Positions 46,029-53,017 of a stretch of DNA of 64,000 nt are shown piece after piece. Position 1 is the first letter of the stretch, and the number at the start of each line of letters is the position of its first letter. The position numbers and the translations under genes were made by a program. The DNA is from Blastococcus sp. TBT05-19 (lineage in GTDB: Bacteria; Actinomycetota; Actinomycetes; Mycobacteriales; Geodermatophilaceae): positions 372,001 to 436,000 of the forward strand of contig NZ_QOHI01000004.1 in NCBI RefSeq assembly GCF_003319095.1, read 5' to 3'. The notes under the pieces were generated by a model, which saw only the letters and a list, made by a program, of their open reading frames with translations, did not search any database and was not told the DNA's origin.

Positions 46029-47000
46029 TCAGCGCAGGGCGTCCTGGAGCTGCAGGTTCTCGGCGGAGTGGGCCGGGCCGGCCCGCCGGGGAGCGCGCAG
46101 GGCGAGGAACAGCCCGGCGGCCAGCGCCACGAGCCCGACCAGGGCCAGGATCAGCGGGAGGACGTTCTTGAGCAGGTTGATCTGCCCCGCGGTGTCCTCC
46201 GCCCGCTCCACGCCGGCGGCGATGGTCTCGTCGGTACCGGCGAACGAGCCCGCGAGCAGCGTGGGGCCGGCGGTGCCGTCCGCGCCGCGCAGGACCGTGC
46301 GCGGCTCCTCCGAGGCGGTCACCTGCACACCGCTGGTCGGCTCGACGTACATCGTCCGCTCGTTGCTGTAGACGATCTCGACATCGGCCAGGAACTCGTC
46401 CGAGCCCACCACGGCGCCCGGAACCTTGGTCTCGCGGATCACGGTCTCCGGCACGGTCTGCACGAACTTGTAGACCTCGAGGCCCTCGAGCTCCTCGACC
46501 GACTCGAACCGGGCCGGGAAGGCCTGTCCGGTCGTGGCGTTGAAGACGTCGTAGTCCCGCTTCTCGGTGCCGAAGGGGAAGGTCAGGGTCAGGCCCTCGA
46601 TCGACCGCTCGCGGCTGTAGTCGATGTGGTCGGAGCCGCACTCCACGGCAACGGCCTCGAGGCGGTCGAGGCAGACGCGGTAGGTGGAGGCGTTCAGCAG
46701 CGTGCCGTCGGCGTCGGTCATGGTGGACCCGAAGTTCCAGACGGCCACGTCGTCGCCGGCGTCCTCGGACCCGGGATCGCCCTGGACGCGCTGCTGGACC
46801 TCTGCCTCCAGGCCGCGCAGCTGACGCCCCGCCGTCAGGTCGAAGTAGTCGACGTCGGTGCCCTTCGCCGTCGGGCTGGCGGTCTGGTCCAACGGGAGTC
46901 GGACGAGCGTGTCGACGAGGACGAGGCGGACCAGCAGAGCCGCGACGAGCGCGAACGCTCCGAGCCCGACCAGGCCCAGTCCGATGGCACGACGGCGCAT
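46029..47000 (-). CDS. DUF3068 membrane-anchored protein (Rv0227c-like)
   Basis: 323 residues. An N-terminal membrane helix (IGLGLVGLGAFALVAALLVRLVLV) is followed by an extracytoplasmic domain of about 245 residues with two widely spaced Cys (STYRVCLD, AVECGSD), a second helix (VLPLILALVGLVALAAGLFLAL) and a short tail. The blocks YFDLTAGRQLRG, RVCLDRLEAV and FPFGTEKRDYDVFNATTGQAFPA fit DUF3068, which is found beside envelope glycan genes in mycobacteria. GGAGGACC precedes the ATG. It is followed by aftD on the same strand after 36 bases. Confidence 0.85.
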   Translation of the reverse strand: MRRRAIGLGLVGLGAFALVAALLVRLVLVDTLVRLPLDQTASPTAKGTDVDYFDLTAGRQLRGLEAEVQQRVQGDPGSEDAGDDVAVWNFGSTMTDADGTLLNASTYRVCLDRLEAVAVECGSDHIDYSRERSIEGLTLTFPFGTEKRDYDVFNATTGQAFPARFESVEELEGLEVYKFVQTVPETVIRETKVPGAVVGSDEFLADVEIVYSNERTMYVEPTSGVQVTASEEPRTVLRGADGTAGPTLLAGSFAGTDETIAAGVERAEDTAGQINLLKNVLPLILALVGLVALAAGLFLALRAPRRAGPAHSAENLQLQDALR

Positions 47001-47234
47001 GGCGAAGGTCCTCCAAGTTCGGCGCGACGGCTCCTGCGGCGTCGCGGCGCGCGTCACACTACTGGCCAGTAGCCCCGAATTGACAAGGTGGTACGCCCGG
47101 TTACCGCCCCTCGGAGGAGAATTCGGCCCATTCCGCGGCGGGAGCCGGTGCGGAATCACCCGAATGGCGGAAGCGAGCCCGGTACGTGCAGGTATCGAGC
47201 CGGTCCCGCGATTTTCTGCGTCAGCTCGACACAC

Positions 47235-47960
47235 CTATCTCTTGCGCATCACCAGCACCAGGTTCCACGCGACGACCTCCCGCAGCCCGGGCACCGCGAC
47301 GACCCAGCGCGCCCACCAGGGGTGGTACCGGGGATACGCGGCGACGACCTCGACGTCGGGGCACCCGCGCGCCCAGCGCAGGGCCGAGCCCACCGAGACG
47401 GCGAAGAGGCTCTCCCCGAACCGGTTCTTGGGCTCCTGGCCCGTGCGGCGCTGATAGCGCCGGCGCGCGTACCGGCCGCCCAGGTAGTGCCACGGCCCGG
47501 TCTCGTGCCCGCCGTGCGGTGACCACCACGGGGTGAAGGACAGGTAGACGGTGCCCCCGGGACGCGTCACGCGCACCATCTCCGCGGCCATCACCCACGG
47601 GTGCGCCACGTGCTCCAGGACGTTGGACGAGTAGCAGACGTCGACGGCGCCGGTCCGGACCGGGAGCGCCTCCCCGCTGCCCCGCAGCGTGCCCGGCTCG
47701 GGCGCGCCGCGGGCGACCATCTCCCCCGCGTCCGGCTCCAGCCCGACGTACACCGCTCCTGCGCGGCGGAACTCCTGGGCGAAGTACCCCGGCCCGCCGC
47801 CGACGTCGAGCACCGTCGCCCCGTCGAGCGCGACGTGCCCGGACAGCTGCGCCACGGAGTCCTCCGCCAGGGTCTCGTAGAACAGATCGGGGTCGGACTG
47901 CTCCCGCAGGAATACGCGGAACAGCGCAATGGATCGCGCCAACGTGGCGGTGCGTGCCAT
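47235..47960 (-). CDS. SAM-dependent methyltransferase (Rv0224c-like)
   Basis: 241 residues. SAM motif I is TVLDVGGGPGYFAQEFRRAG, then YVGLEPDAGEMVARG, and VDVCYSSNVLEHVAHPW is the post-I/motif II region of the methyltransferase-11 fold. The C-terminal half (FTPWWSPHGGHETGPWHYLGGRYARRRY and WNLVLVMRKR) is typical of the group next to GT4 genes in mycobacteria. It probably methylates a sugar or lipid intermediate. It is divergent from the GT4 gene across 70 bases, the same layout as Rv0224c/Rv0225. The ATG at 47960 follows GGAAGGGGTC. Confidence 0.85.
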   Translation of the reverse strand: MARTATLARSIALFRVFLREQSDPDLFYETLAEDSVAQLSGHVALDGATVLDVGGGPGYFAQEFRRAGAVYVGLEPDAGEMVARGAPEPGTLRGSGEALPVRTGAVDVCYSSNVLEHVAHPWVMAAEMVRVTRPGGTVYLSFTPWWSPHGGHETGPWHYLGGRYARRRYQRRTGQEPKNRFGESLFAVSVGSALRWARGCPDVEVVAAYPRYHPWWARWVVAVPGLREVVAWNLVLVMRKR

Positions 47961-47993
47961 TTCCGGCCGACCCCTTCCTAGTGGTGAATGGGC

Positions 47994-48024
47994 TTGGGAA
48001 AACCCTGGTACCGGTGGGTACTCT
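47994..48024 (+). promoter_or_regulatory. Promoter of the GT4 gene, leaderless arrangement
   Basis: TACTCT (48019-48024) ends six bases before the GTG at 48031, and TTGGGA (47994-47999) lies 19 bases upstream as a weak -35. There is no ribosome site. Transcription would start at the start codon. Confidence 0.5.
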
Positions 48025-48030
48025 CCCGCG

Positions 48031-49401
48031 GTGCCCAAGCGATCGACGGCGATCGACGTCCTGTTCGTCAACTGGCGGGACGCCAGCCACCCCGAAGGCG
48101 GGGGTTCCGAACGCTACGTGCACCACATGGCCGAGGGACTCGCGGCCGCGGGGCTGCGCGTCACCCTGCTGTGCGCTGCGCACGACCGGGCGCCGGCCGA
48201 CGAGGTGGTCAACGGGGTCTCCGTGGTGCGCCGCGGCGGCCGGCTGAGCGTCTACCCGCGCGCCCTGGCGTTCGTCCGGGAGCACCGGCCGCGCCTGGTC
48301 GTCGACGTCCAGAACGGCCTGCCCTTCCTCAGCCCGCTGGTGAGCACCGCACCGGTGCTGAACCTGGTGCACCACGTGCACCGGGAGCAGTGGCCGATCG
48401 TGTTCGGCCGGCTCGGTGGAGCCGTCGGCTGGTGGCTGGAGTCCCGGCTGGCGCCGCGGCTCTACCGCCGGTCGCCTTACGTCACGGTGTCCGGGGCCAC
48501 GGCCGACGAGCTGGCCGGTCTCGGGGTCGACCCCGGGCGCATCACCATCGTGCCGAACGGCATCGAGCCCGCGCCGGCGGTCACGGCCACCCGGTCGTCG
48601 AGCCCGCGGCTGGTGGTGCTCGGCCGGCTCGTGCCGCACAAGCGGGTCGAGCACGCCCTCGAGGTGGTCGCGCGCCTGCGGCACCGGTGGCCGGACATCC
48701 GGCTGTCCGTCGTCGGCGAGGGCTGGTGGGCCGACGACCTCCGGGCGACCGTGGAGCGGCTCGGCGTCGAGGACCTGGTGGAGTTCCACGGCTTCCTCGA
48801 CGAGCAGGCCAAGCACGAGGAGCTGGCCCGGGCGTGGGTGCACCTGTGCCCCTCGGTCAAGGAGGGCTGGGGCCTGGTGGTCAGCGAGGCCGGGCACCAC
48901 GAGGTGCCGACGGTGGGCTACCGGGCGGCCGGAGGCCTCAAGGAGTCGGTCCTCGACGGCAGGACGGGGCTGCTGGTCGAGGACCTGGACGAGTTCACGG
49001 CCGCGGTGGAGCGGCTGCTGGCCGACGAGGCGACGCGTCGCGAGATGGGACGCGCCGCCGCCCGGCACGCGGCGTCGTTCAGCTGGCCGGCGAGCGTCTC
49101 CGCCTTCGCCACCGTGCTGCGCGCCGCGGCCGAGGGGTCAGTCGCGGGAGCCGTAGTCCAGGACGTCGGCCTGCATGTTGCTGGACTCCTGGACCGAGTT
49201 GTCCGGGTTCACGGCGGACGAGACACCCAGGACGGCGGCCGCGGCGAGCCCGCTGCCACCACCGACGGTCAGCAGGAGGGCGATCAGGGTCTTCATCGAG
49301 GAACTCGTTTCCATGAGGGAAGGCGACGGCCCGTCACGGTAGAGGTCGCCGCGATGATCCACAACAGCGCCACCCCGCAAACGCCCAGCCCCAGGGCGTG
49401 A
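48031..49401 (+). CDS. GT4-family glycosyltransferase (Rv0225-like) with anomalous C-terminal tail
   Basis: 456 residues as read. GT-B fold: N-terminal VLFVNWRDASHPEGGGSERYVHHMAEGLAAAGLRVTLL, then the acceptor-side HHVHREQWP, and the C-terminal donor site RLVVLGRLVPHKRVEHALE, CPSVKEGWGLVVSEAG (the E-x7-E region) and TVGYRAAGGLKESVLDG. Homology-like sequence ends near FATVLRAAAEGS at about 49138. The last 85 residues are polar, show weak G/C bias in third positions and run antisense through the DUF2613 gene, so the normal stop seems lost. The GTG at 48031 sits six bases after a -10, suggesting leaderless mRNA. Confidence 0.87.
   Translation: MPKRSTAIDVLFVNWRDASHPEGGGSERYVHHMAEGLAAAGLRVTLLCAAHDRAPADEVVNGVSVVRRGGRLSVYPRALAFVREHRPRLVVDVQNGLPFLSPLVSTAPVLNLVHHVHREQWPIVFGRLGGAVGWWLESRLAPRLYRRSPYVTVSGATADELAGLGVDPGRITIVPNGIEPAPAVTATRSSSPRLVVLGRLVPHKRVEHALEVVARLRHRWPDIRLSVVGEGWWADDLRATVERLGVEDLVEFHGFLDEQAKHEELARAWVHLCPSVKEGWGLVVSEAGHHEVPTVGYRAAGGLKESVLDGRTGLLVEDLDEFTAAVERLLADEATRREMGRAAARHAASFSWPASVSAFATVLRAAAEGSVAGAVVQDVGLHVAGLLDRVVRVHGGRDTQDGGRGEPAATTDGQQEGDQGLHRGTRFHEGRRRPVTVEVAAMIHNSATPQTPSPRA
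49138..49296 (-). CDS. DUF2613 small secreted or membrane peptide (Rv0236A-like)
   Basis: 52 residues. A single hydrophobic helix (LIALLLTVGGGSGLAAAAVLGVSSAV) is followed by a polar segment ending LDYGSRD, which matches DUF2613 proteins. In M. tuberculosis the family member Rv0236A is next to aftD. Its ATG overlaps the stop of the upstream membrane-protein gene (ATGA), so it is translated in step with it. Third codon positions are strongly G/C, unlike the antisense tail of the GT4 frame that covers it. Confidence 0.75.
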   Translation of the reverse strand: MKTLIALLLTVGGGSGLAAAAVLGVSSAVNPDNSVQESSNMQADVLDYGSRD

Positions 49402-51026
49402 GTTCCTCCTACAGCGGTAACCCGGACGAGCGAGGCGGACGGCGAGGGCGCCGCCCCCGGCACCCGGTGGAGGCGCAGGTCCGGACCGTCCACCACGACC
49501 GGGAGCGCGTCCACCTCGGCCGGGACGGGGCGCCCCGGGGTGCCTCGCTCCACCAGCACCCAGCCGACGCCGAGTCGCGCCAGCTCGGCCGGATCGCCGG
49601 CCGCCGCCGCGACGGTGCGGGCACGCACGTCCTCCCCCGCGACCGGTCGTCCGCCCACCACCAGCTCGTCGTCGGTCACGGTCGGACGCGGCAGCCAGCG
49701 CGACGCCGGGTCCAGCTGCGGCCGCCCCTCGTTCCAGTCGAACGACCGGTAGGCGCCGAAGGGCAGGACGAGGACGTCGCCCTCCTGCCCGTGCAGCGCG
49801 TCGCGCACCCGCTGCCAGTCGGCCGGGTACTCCACGGCCTGGAGACGTCCTCCGACTCCCCAGGCCAGGTCGGGCAGGGTGATCACCGGCAGGAGGGCCA
49901 GCACGGTCGCCAGGGCGCCGGTGGCGATCCGGCCACCGCCGTGCGCCCGGACCAGCTCGAGCAGCCGGGCCGTCCCCAGTCCGGCGCCGATCGCCAGCGG
50001 CAGGGCCCACCACGCCACCCACTTCTGCCCGTCGCGCAGCAGGCCCGCCCCGGGCACGGCGCGGACCGCCCCCTCCAGCACGTCCGAGAGGCCGGGCAGC
50101 GTGCCGGCGCAGGCCAGCAGCACCCCGGCGCCCCCGAGGATCAGCAGCCCACCGGCCGGCCGGGAGCGCGCGCCGCGCGCCGTCCACCCCAGCACCGCGA
50201 GGCCGACGACGAGCAGGGTGAGCAGCGGGACCAGCACCGACTCCCGGCTGCCGGGCACCGCGCCGGCGTTCCAGACGCCGCCGGTGCCGAGCACCGAGAC
50301 CAGCGTCCCGCCCCACCCCTCGGCCCGGCTGGCGAAGGCCTCGACGCCCGCGGGGTCGGAGAGGCCGGCGGCCGGGTGCAGGGCTCCGGCGACGATCCAG
50401 GGCGACGCCAGCAGCAGCACGGCGCCGAGCGCGACCGGCGCCCGTGCCCGGCCCACCGTGACGAGCACGAGCCCGGCCGCGAGCACCGAACCGGTCGGGG
50501 TGAGCGCCGCCGGGGCGACGGCGAGCACCAGCCGGGGCAGCGCGCCGGGGACCCCGGCGCGCAGTCGCAGCGACTGGCGGAGGACCCACGGCAGGGCGGC
50601 CCACGCGACCAGCAGCGCCCAGTGCCCGAGGAGCAGCCGCTCGGCCAGGTAGGGGCTCCAGCCGTACACCAGCCCGGCCACCAGGGCGGCCGGCCCGCGC
50701 CGGCCGTCGTCGTCCGGCGGCACCAGCCGGGCCGCGCCGAGGACGGCGCCGGAGACGACGGCGAGCAGCACGAGCTTCTGCACGAGCTCGCCCGGGACCA
50801 CGCTCGTGACCAGGCCCATGGCGGCGTCGACCGGGACGGCGCGGGGCAGCGACCCACCCAGTCCCAGCGCGTCGGCATCCAGATCCTGGCGCGGGACGAA
50901 GACCATGTCACGGAGGAGTACGAAGCCGGGGGCCAGCGCGGGCCCGGTGACCAGGAGCGCGACGACCACCGCCAGCACGCGGGCCGGCCACGGCCTCGCG
51001 TCTGCGCGGGTCCATCGCTCGTCCAC
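49293..51026 (-). CDS. Large polytopic membrane protein (Rv0226c-like)
   Basis: 577 residues with about 11-12 helices. The N-terminus VLAVVVALLVTGPALAPGFVLLRDMVFVPRQ has the first-loop pattern seen in actinobacterial GT-C-like envelope proteins. GLVYGWSPYLAERLLLGHWALLVAWAALPWVL and GAGLLRDGQKWVAWWALPLA are conserved-looking. A soluble stretch at about 420-530 precedes the last helix. M. tuberculosis Rv0226c (as I recall, 576 residues) lies in the same cluster. The function is unproven, and a glycan polymerase or transferase is the best guess. The GTG at 51026 follows GGAGATCC. Confidence 0.78.
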   Translation of the reverse strand: MDERWTRADARPWPARVLAVVVALLVTGPALAPGFVLLRDMVFVPRQDLDADALGLGGSLPRAVPVDAAMGLVTSVVPGELVQKLVLLAVVSGAVLGAARLVPPDDDGRRGPAALVAGLVYGWSPYLAERLLLGHWALLVAWAALPWVLRQSLRLRAGVPGALPRLVLAVAPAALTPTGSVLAAGLVLVTVGRARAPVALGAVLLLASPWIVAGALHPAAGLSDPAGVEAFASRAEGWGGTLVSVLGTGGVWNAGAVPGSRESVLVPLLTLLVVGLAVLGWTARGARSRPAGGLLILGGAGVLLACAGTLPGLSDVLEGAVRAVPGAGLLRDGQKWVAWWALPLAIGAGLGTARLLELVRAHGGGRIATGALATVLALLPVITLPDLAWGVGGRLQAVEYPADWQRVRDALHGQEGDVLVLPFGAYRSFDWNEGRPQLDPASRWLPRPTVTDDELVVGGRPVAGEDVRARTVAAAAGDPAELARLGVGWVLVERGTPGRPVPAEVDALPVVVDGPDLRLHRVPGAAPSPSASLVRVTAVGGTHALGLGVCGVALLWIIAATSTVTGRRLPSWKRVPR

Positions 51027-51093
51027 CTGCTGGGGATCTCCTCTTCCGACACCCGCGCGCCGGGTTCCCGGTCGACGTGCGCAGAGTAAGGGG

Positions 51094-52386
51094 GTGAGCG
51101 CGCTGCAACCGAACACCAGCCGGGGACGGCGCTTCGCCGGCACCGCCCCGTCGTCGAAGCTGCTCGGTGCGACCGCCGTCGTCTCGGTGGCCTTCCTCGG
51201 CGCGAACGCGCTCGCCTACGTCTTCACCGTCGTCGCCGCGCGGCAGCTCGCGCCGTCGTCCTACGGCGAGCTGGCCGCGCTGCTCAGCGTGCTGCTCGTC
51301 GGCTCGGTGCCCGCCTCGGGCCTGCAGACCGCGACCGCGCTGCGCCTCGGTGGCCGCCGCGGTGATCCCGGCACGCTCGCCCGGCTGCACGCGACGAGCC
51401 TCCAGCTCGGCGTCGCCGTCTGCGTGCTGGGCTTCCTGCTGGTGCCGGTCCTCGTGCAGTTGCTGCACCTGCCGGCCGCGACCGCCGCGCTGTGGCTCGC
51501 CGCGCTCCTGCTGCCGCAGACGATGGTGCAGGGGTACCAGGGGCTGCTGCAGGGCGCCGGGCAGTACCGGCGGCTGGGCGTCCTCACGCTCGTCTTCGGG
51601 ACGGGCAAGCTCGTCGGCGGCGTCGCCGGGCTGGTGGTCGGGGGCAGCCCCGCGGCGGCCCTGGCCGGGATGTGCGCGGCCGCCGTCCTGGCCTCGGTGT
51701 GCGGCTGGCTGGCCACCGGCCGGCCCGGTCTGGCCGGGGGCACGCGGGCGCCGGTGCTGGCGGCCCTGCGCGCGGCCGGCGCCCTGCTGGGGTTCGCCGT
51801 CCTGCTGAACCTCGACCTGATCCTCGCGCGGCACCACCTGCCGGCCGACGTCACCGGTGAGTACGCGGTCGCGGCGATCATCACCAAGATCGCCTTCTGG
51901 CTGCCGCAGGGCGTCGGGGTCGTCCTGCTGCCCAAGCTGGCCGACGCCGGTGGCAGGTCGCGGGCGCTCCCCGCGGCCCTGGCCGCCGTGGGCGGGCTCG
52001 GCGCGGTCCTCACCCTCGGCACGGCACTGGTCGGCGAGGCCGCGCTCCCGCTGATCGGCGGTGCGGCCTACGGCGGCGCGCTGGGCTCGGCCACCTGGGT
52101 CTTCGCCGCACTGGGAACCCTGCTCGCCCTCGCGCAGCTGATGCTGTTCTCCGGTATCGCGGCCGCCGACCGGCTGGCCACGGTCGCCGTCTGGAGCGCC
52201 GCCGCCGTCGAGGCCCTGGTCGTCCAGTTCCTGTCGGTCACGGGCCGGCTGACCCTGGTCTCCCTGGCCGGCACCGCGCTGCTCACCGCGGTCGCCCTCG
52301 TCGCGACCGGGCTGGTGCGGTCCCGGCGCGCCCGCGGCGCGACCCCGGTCCCCCTCGACGAGATGGTCCCCGCCGTCGGCCAGTGA
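51094..52386 (+). CDS. Oligosaccharide flippase (MOP superfamily, Wzx-like)
   Basis: 430 residues with about 12 helices. VVSVAFLGANALAYVFTVVAARQLAPSSYGELAALLSVLL is the standard polysaccharide-biosynthesis (PF01943/PF13440-type) start, with MVQGYQGLLQGAGQYRRLG in mid-protein and ARHHLPADVTGEYAVAAIITKIAFWLPQGVGVVLLPKLADA. It would flip a lipid-linked glycan across the membrane. It is divergent from the Rv0226c-like gene by 67 bases, making it a plausible member of the envelope locus. The GTG at 51094 has AAGGGG just ahead. Confidence 0.85.
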   Translation: MSALQPNTSRGRRFAGTAPSSKLLGATAVVSVAFLGANALAYVFTVVAARQLAPSSYGELAALLSVLLVGSVPASGLQTATALRLGGRRGDPGTLARLHATSLQLGVAVCVLGFLLVPVLVQLLHLPAATAALWLAALLLPQTMVQGYQGLLQGAGQYRRLGVLTLVFGTGKLVGGVAGLVVGGSPAAALAGMCAAAVLASVCGWLATGRPGLAGGTRAPVLAALRAAGALLGFAVLLNLDLILARHHLPADVTGEYAVAAIITKIAFWLPQGVGVVLLPKLADAGGRSRALPAALAAVGGLGAVLTLGTALVGEAALPLIGGAAYGGALGSATWVFAALGTLLALAQLMLFSGIAAADRLATVAVWSAAAVEALVVQFLSVTGRLTLVSLAGTALLTAVALVATGLVRSRRARGATPVPLDEMVPAVGQ

Positions 52387-52448
52387 TCAACACCTCGGGT
52401 CCGGGAGGACTACTCGGCTCCCGAACAGGGCAGGAGCACCGCCGTCGT

Positions 52449-52477
52449 CCGCCCGGCGCGCTCCGGCGACCGGGCGG
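52449..52477 (+). terminator. Hairpin after the flippase gene
   Basis: CCGCCCGG (52449-52456) and CCGGGCGG (52470-52477) pair perfectly over eight bases with a 13-base loop, about 60 bases after the flippase stop and ahead of the cupin gene. Confidence 0.45.
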
Positions 52478-52512
52478 CACCCTCGGCCCCGAGACGAGAG
52501 GAGCGCCAGCCC

Positions 52513-52914
52513 ATGGCGTCCGTCATCCACTACACGATCGCGACCGAAGCCGAGAAGAGCCCCGACTTCCGTCGCGTGCTCTGGACCGGTTCGAAGACGC
52601 AGCTGGTCATCATGACCATCCCGCCGGGCGGTGAGATCGGCGAGGAGGTCCACGAGGACATCGACCAGATCCTCACGTTCGTCAGCGGGACCGGCAGGGC
52701 GATCGTCGCCGGCTCCGAGAAGAACGTCGCCCAGGGCGACCTCGTCGTGGTGCCCGCCGGGAAGAAGCACAACTTCGTCAACACCGGCGCCAACCCGCTG
52801 ATCCTCTACACGGTCTACGGCCCGCCGGAGCACGCCGACGGTGCGGTCCACAAGACCAAGGAAGAGGCCGACCGCCTCGAGGAAGAGGGCAAGGACGAGC
52901 CTCCGACGGAGTGA
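52513..52914 (+). CDS. Cupin-domain protein
   Basis: 133-residue single cupin barrel. Motif 1 is PGGEIGEEVHEDIDQILTFVSGTGRAIV (one His where many cupins have two) and motif 2 is VPAGKKHNFVNTG with its His. Metal binding is therefore likely through the His/Glu set. The C-terminal tail is strongly charged (HKTKEEADRLEEEGKDEPPTE). GGAGCGCC precedes the ATG. The function of these small stand-alone cupins is not known. A strong terminator follows 13 bases after the stop. Confidence 0.85.
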   Translation: MASVIHYTIATEAEKSPDFRRVLWTGSKTQLVIMTIPPGGEIGEEVHEDIDQILTFVSGTGRAIVAGSEKNVAQGDLVVVPAGKKHNFVNTGANPLILYTVYGPPEHADGAVHKTKEEADRLEEEGKDEPPTE

Positions 52915-52927
52915 CCTCCCCTTTCTG

Positions 52928-52965
52928 CGGGTGTGGCCGGGCACGCGGGTGCCCGGCCACACCCG
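52928..52965 (+). terminator. Strong hairpin terminator after the cupin gene
   Basis: Arms 52928-52944 and 52949-52965 (CGGGTGTGGCCGGGCAC and its exact complement) pair perfectly over 17 bases with a GCGG loop, 13 bases after the stop codon. Confidence 0.85.
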
Positions 52966-53017
52966 TCTCCGGGGACCGGGTGCGCCGGCGTCGGACCCCA
53001 GGACCAGACTCGACCGC

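Noticed and set aside
42589-47016. A 1475-residue minus-strand frame parallel to aftD
   Set aside because: It is an alternate frame of aftD and the DUF3068 gene with Arg/Pro/Gly-rich sequence and no homology-like blocks.
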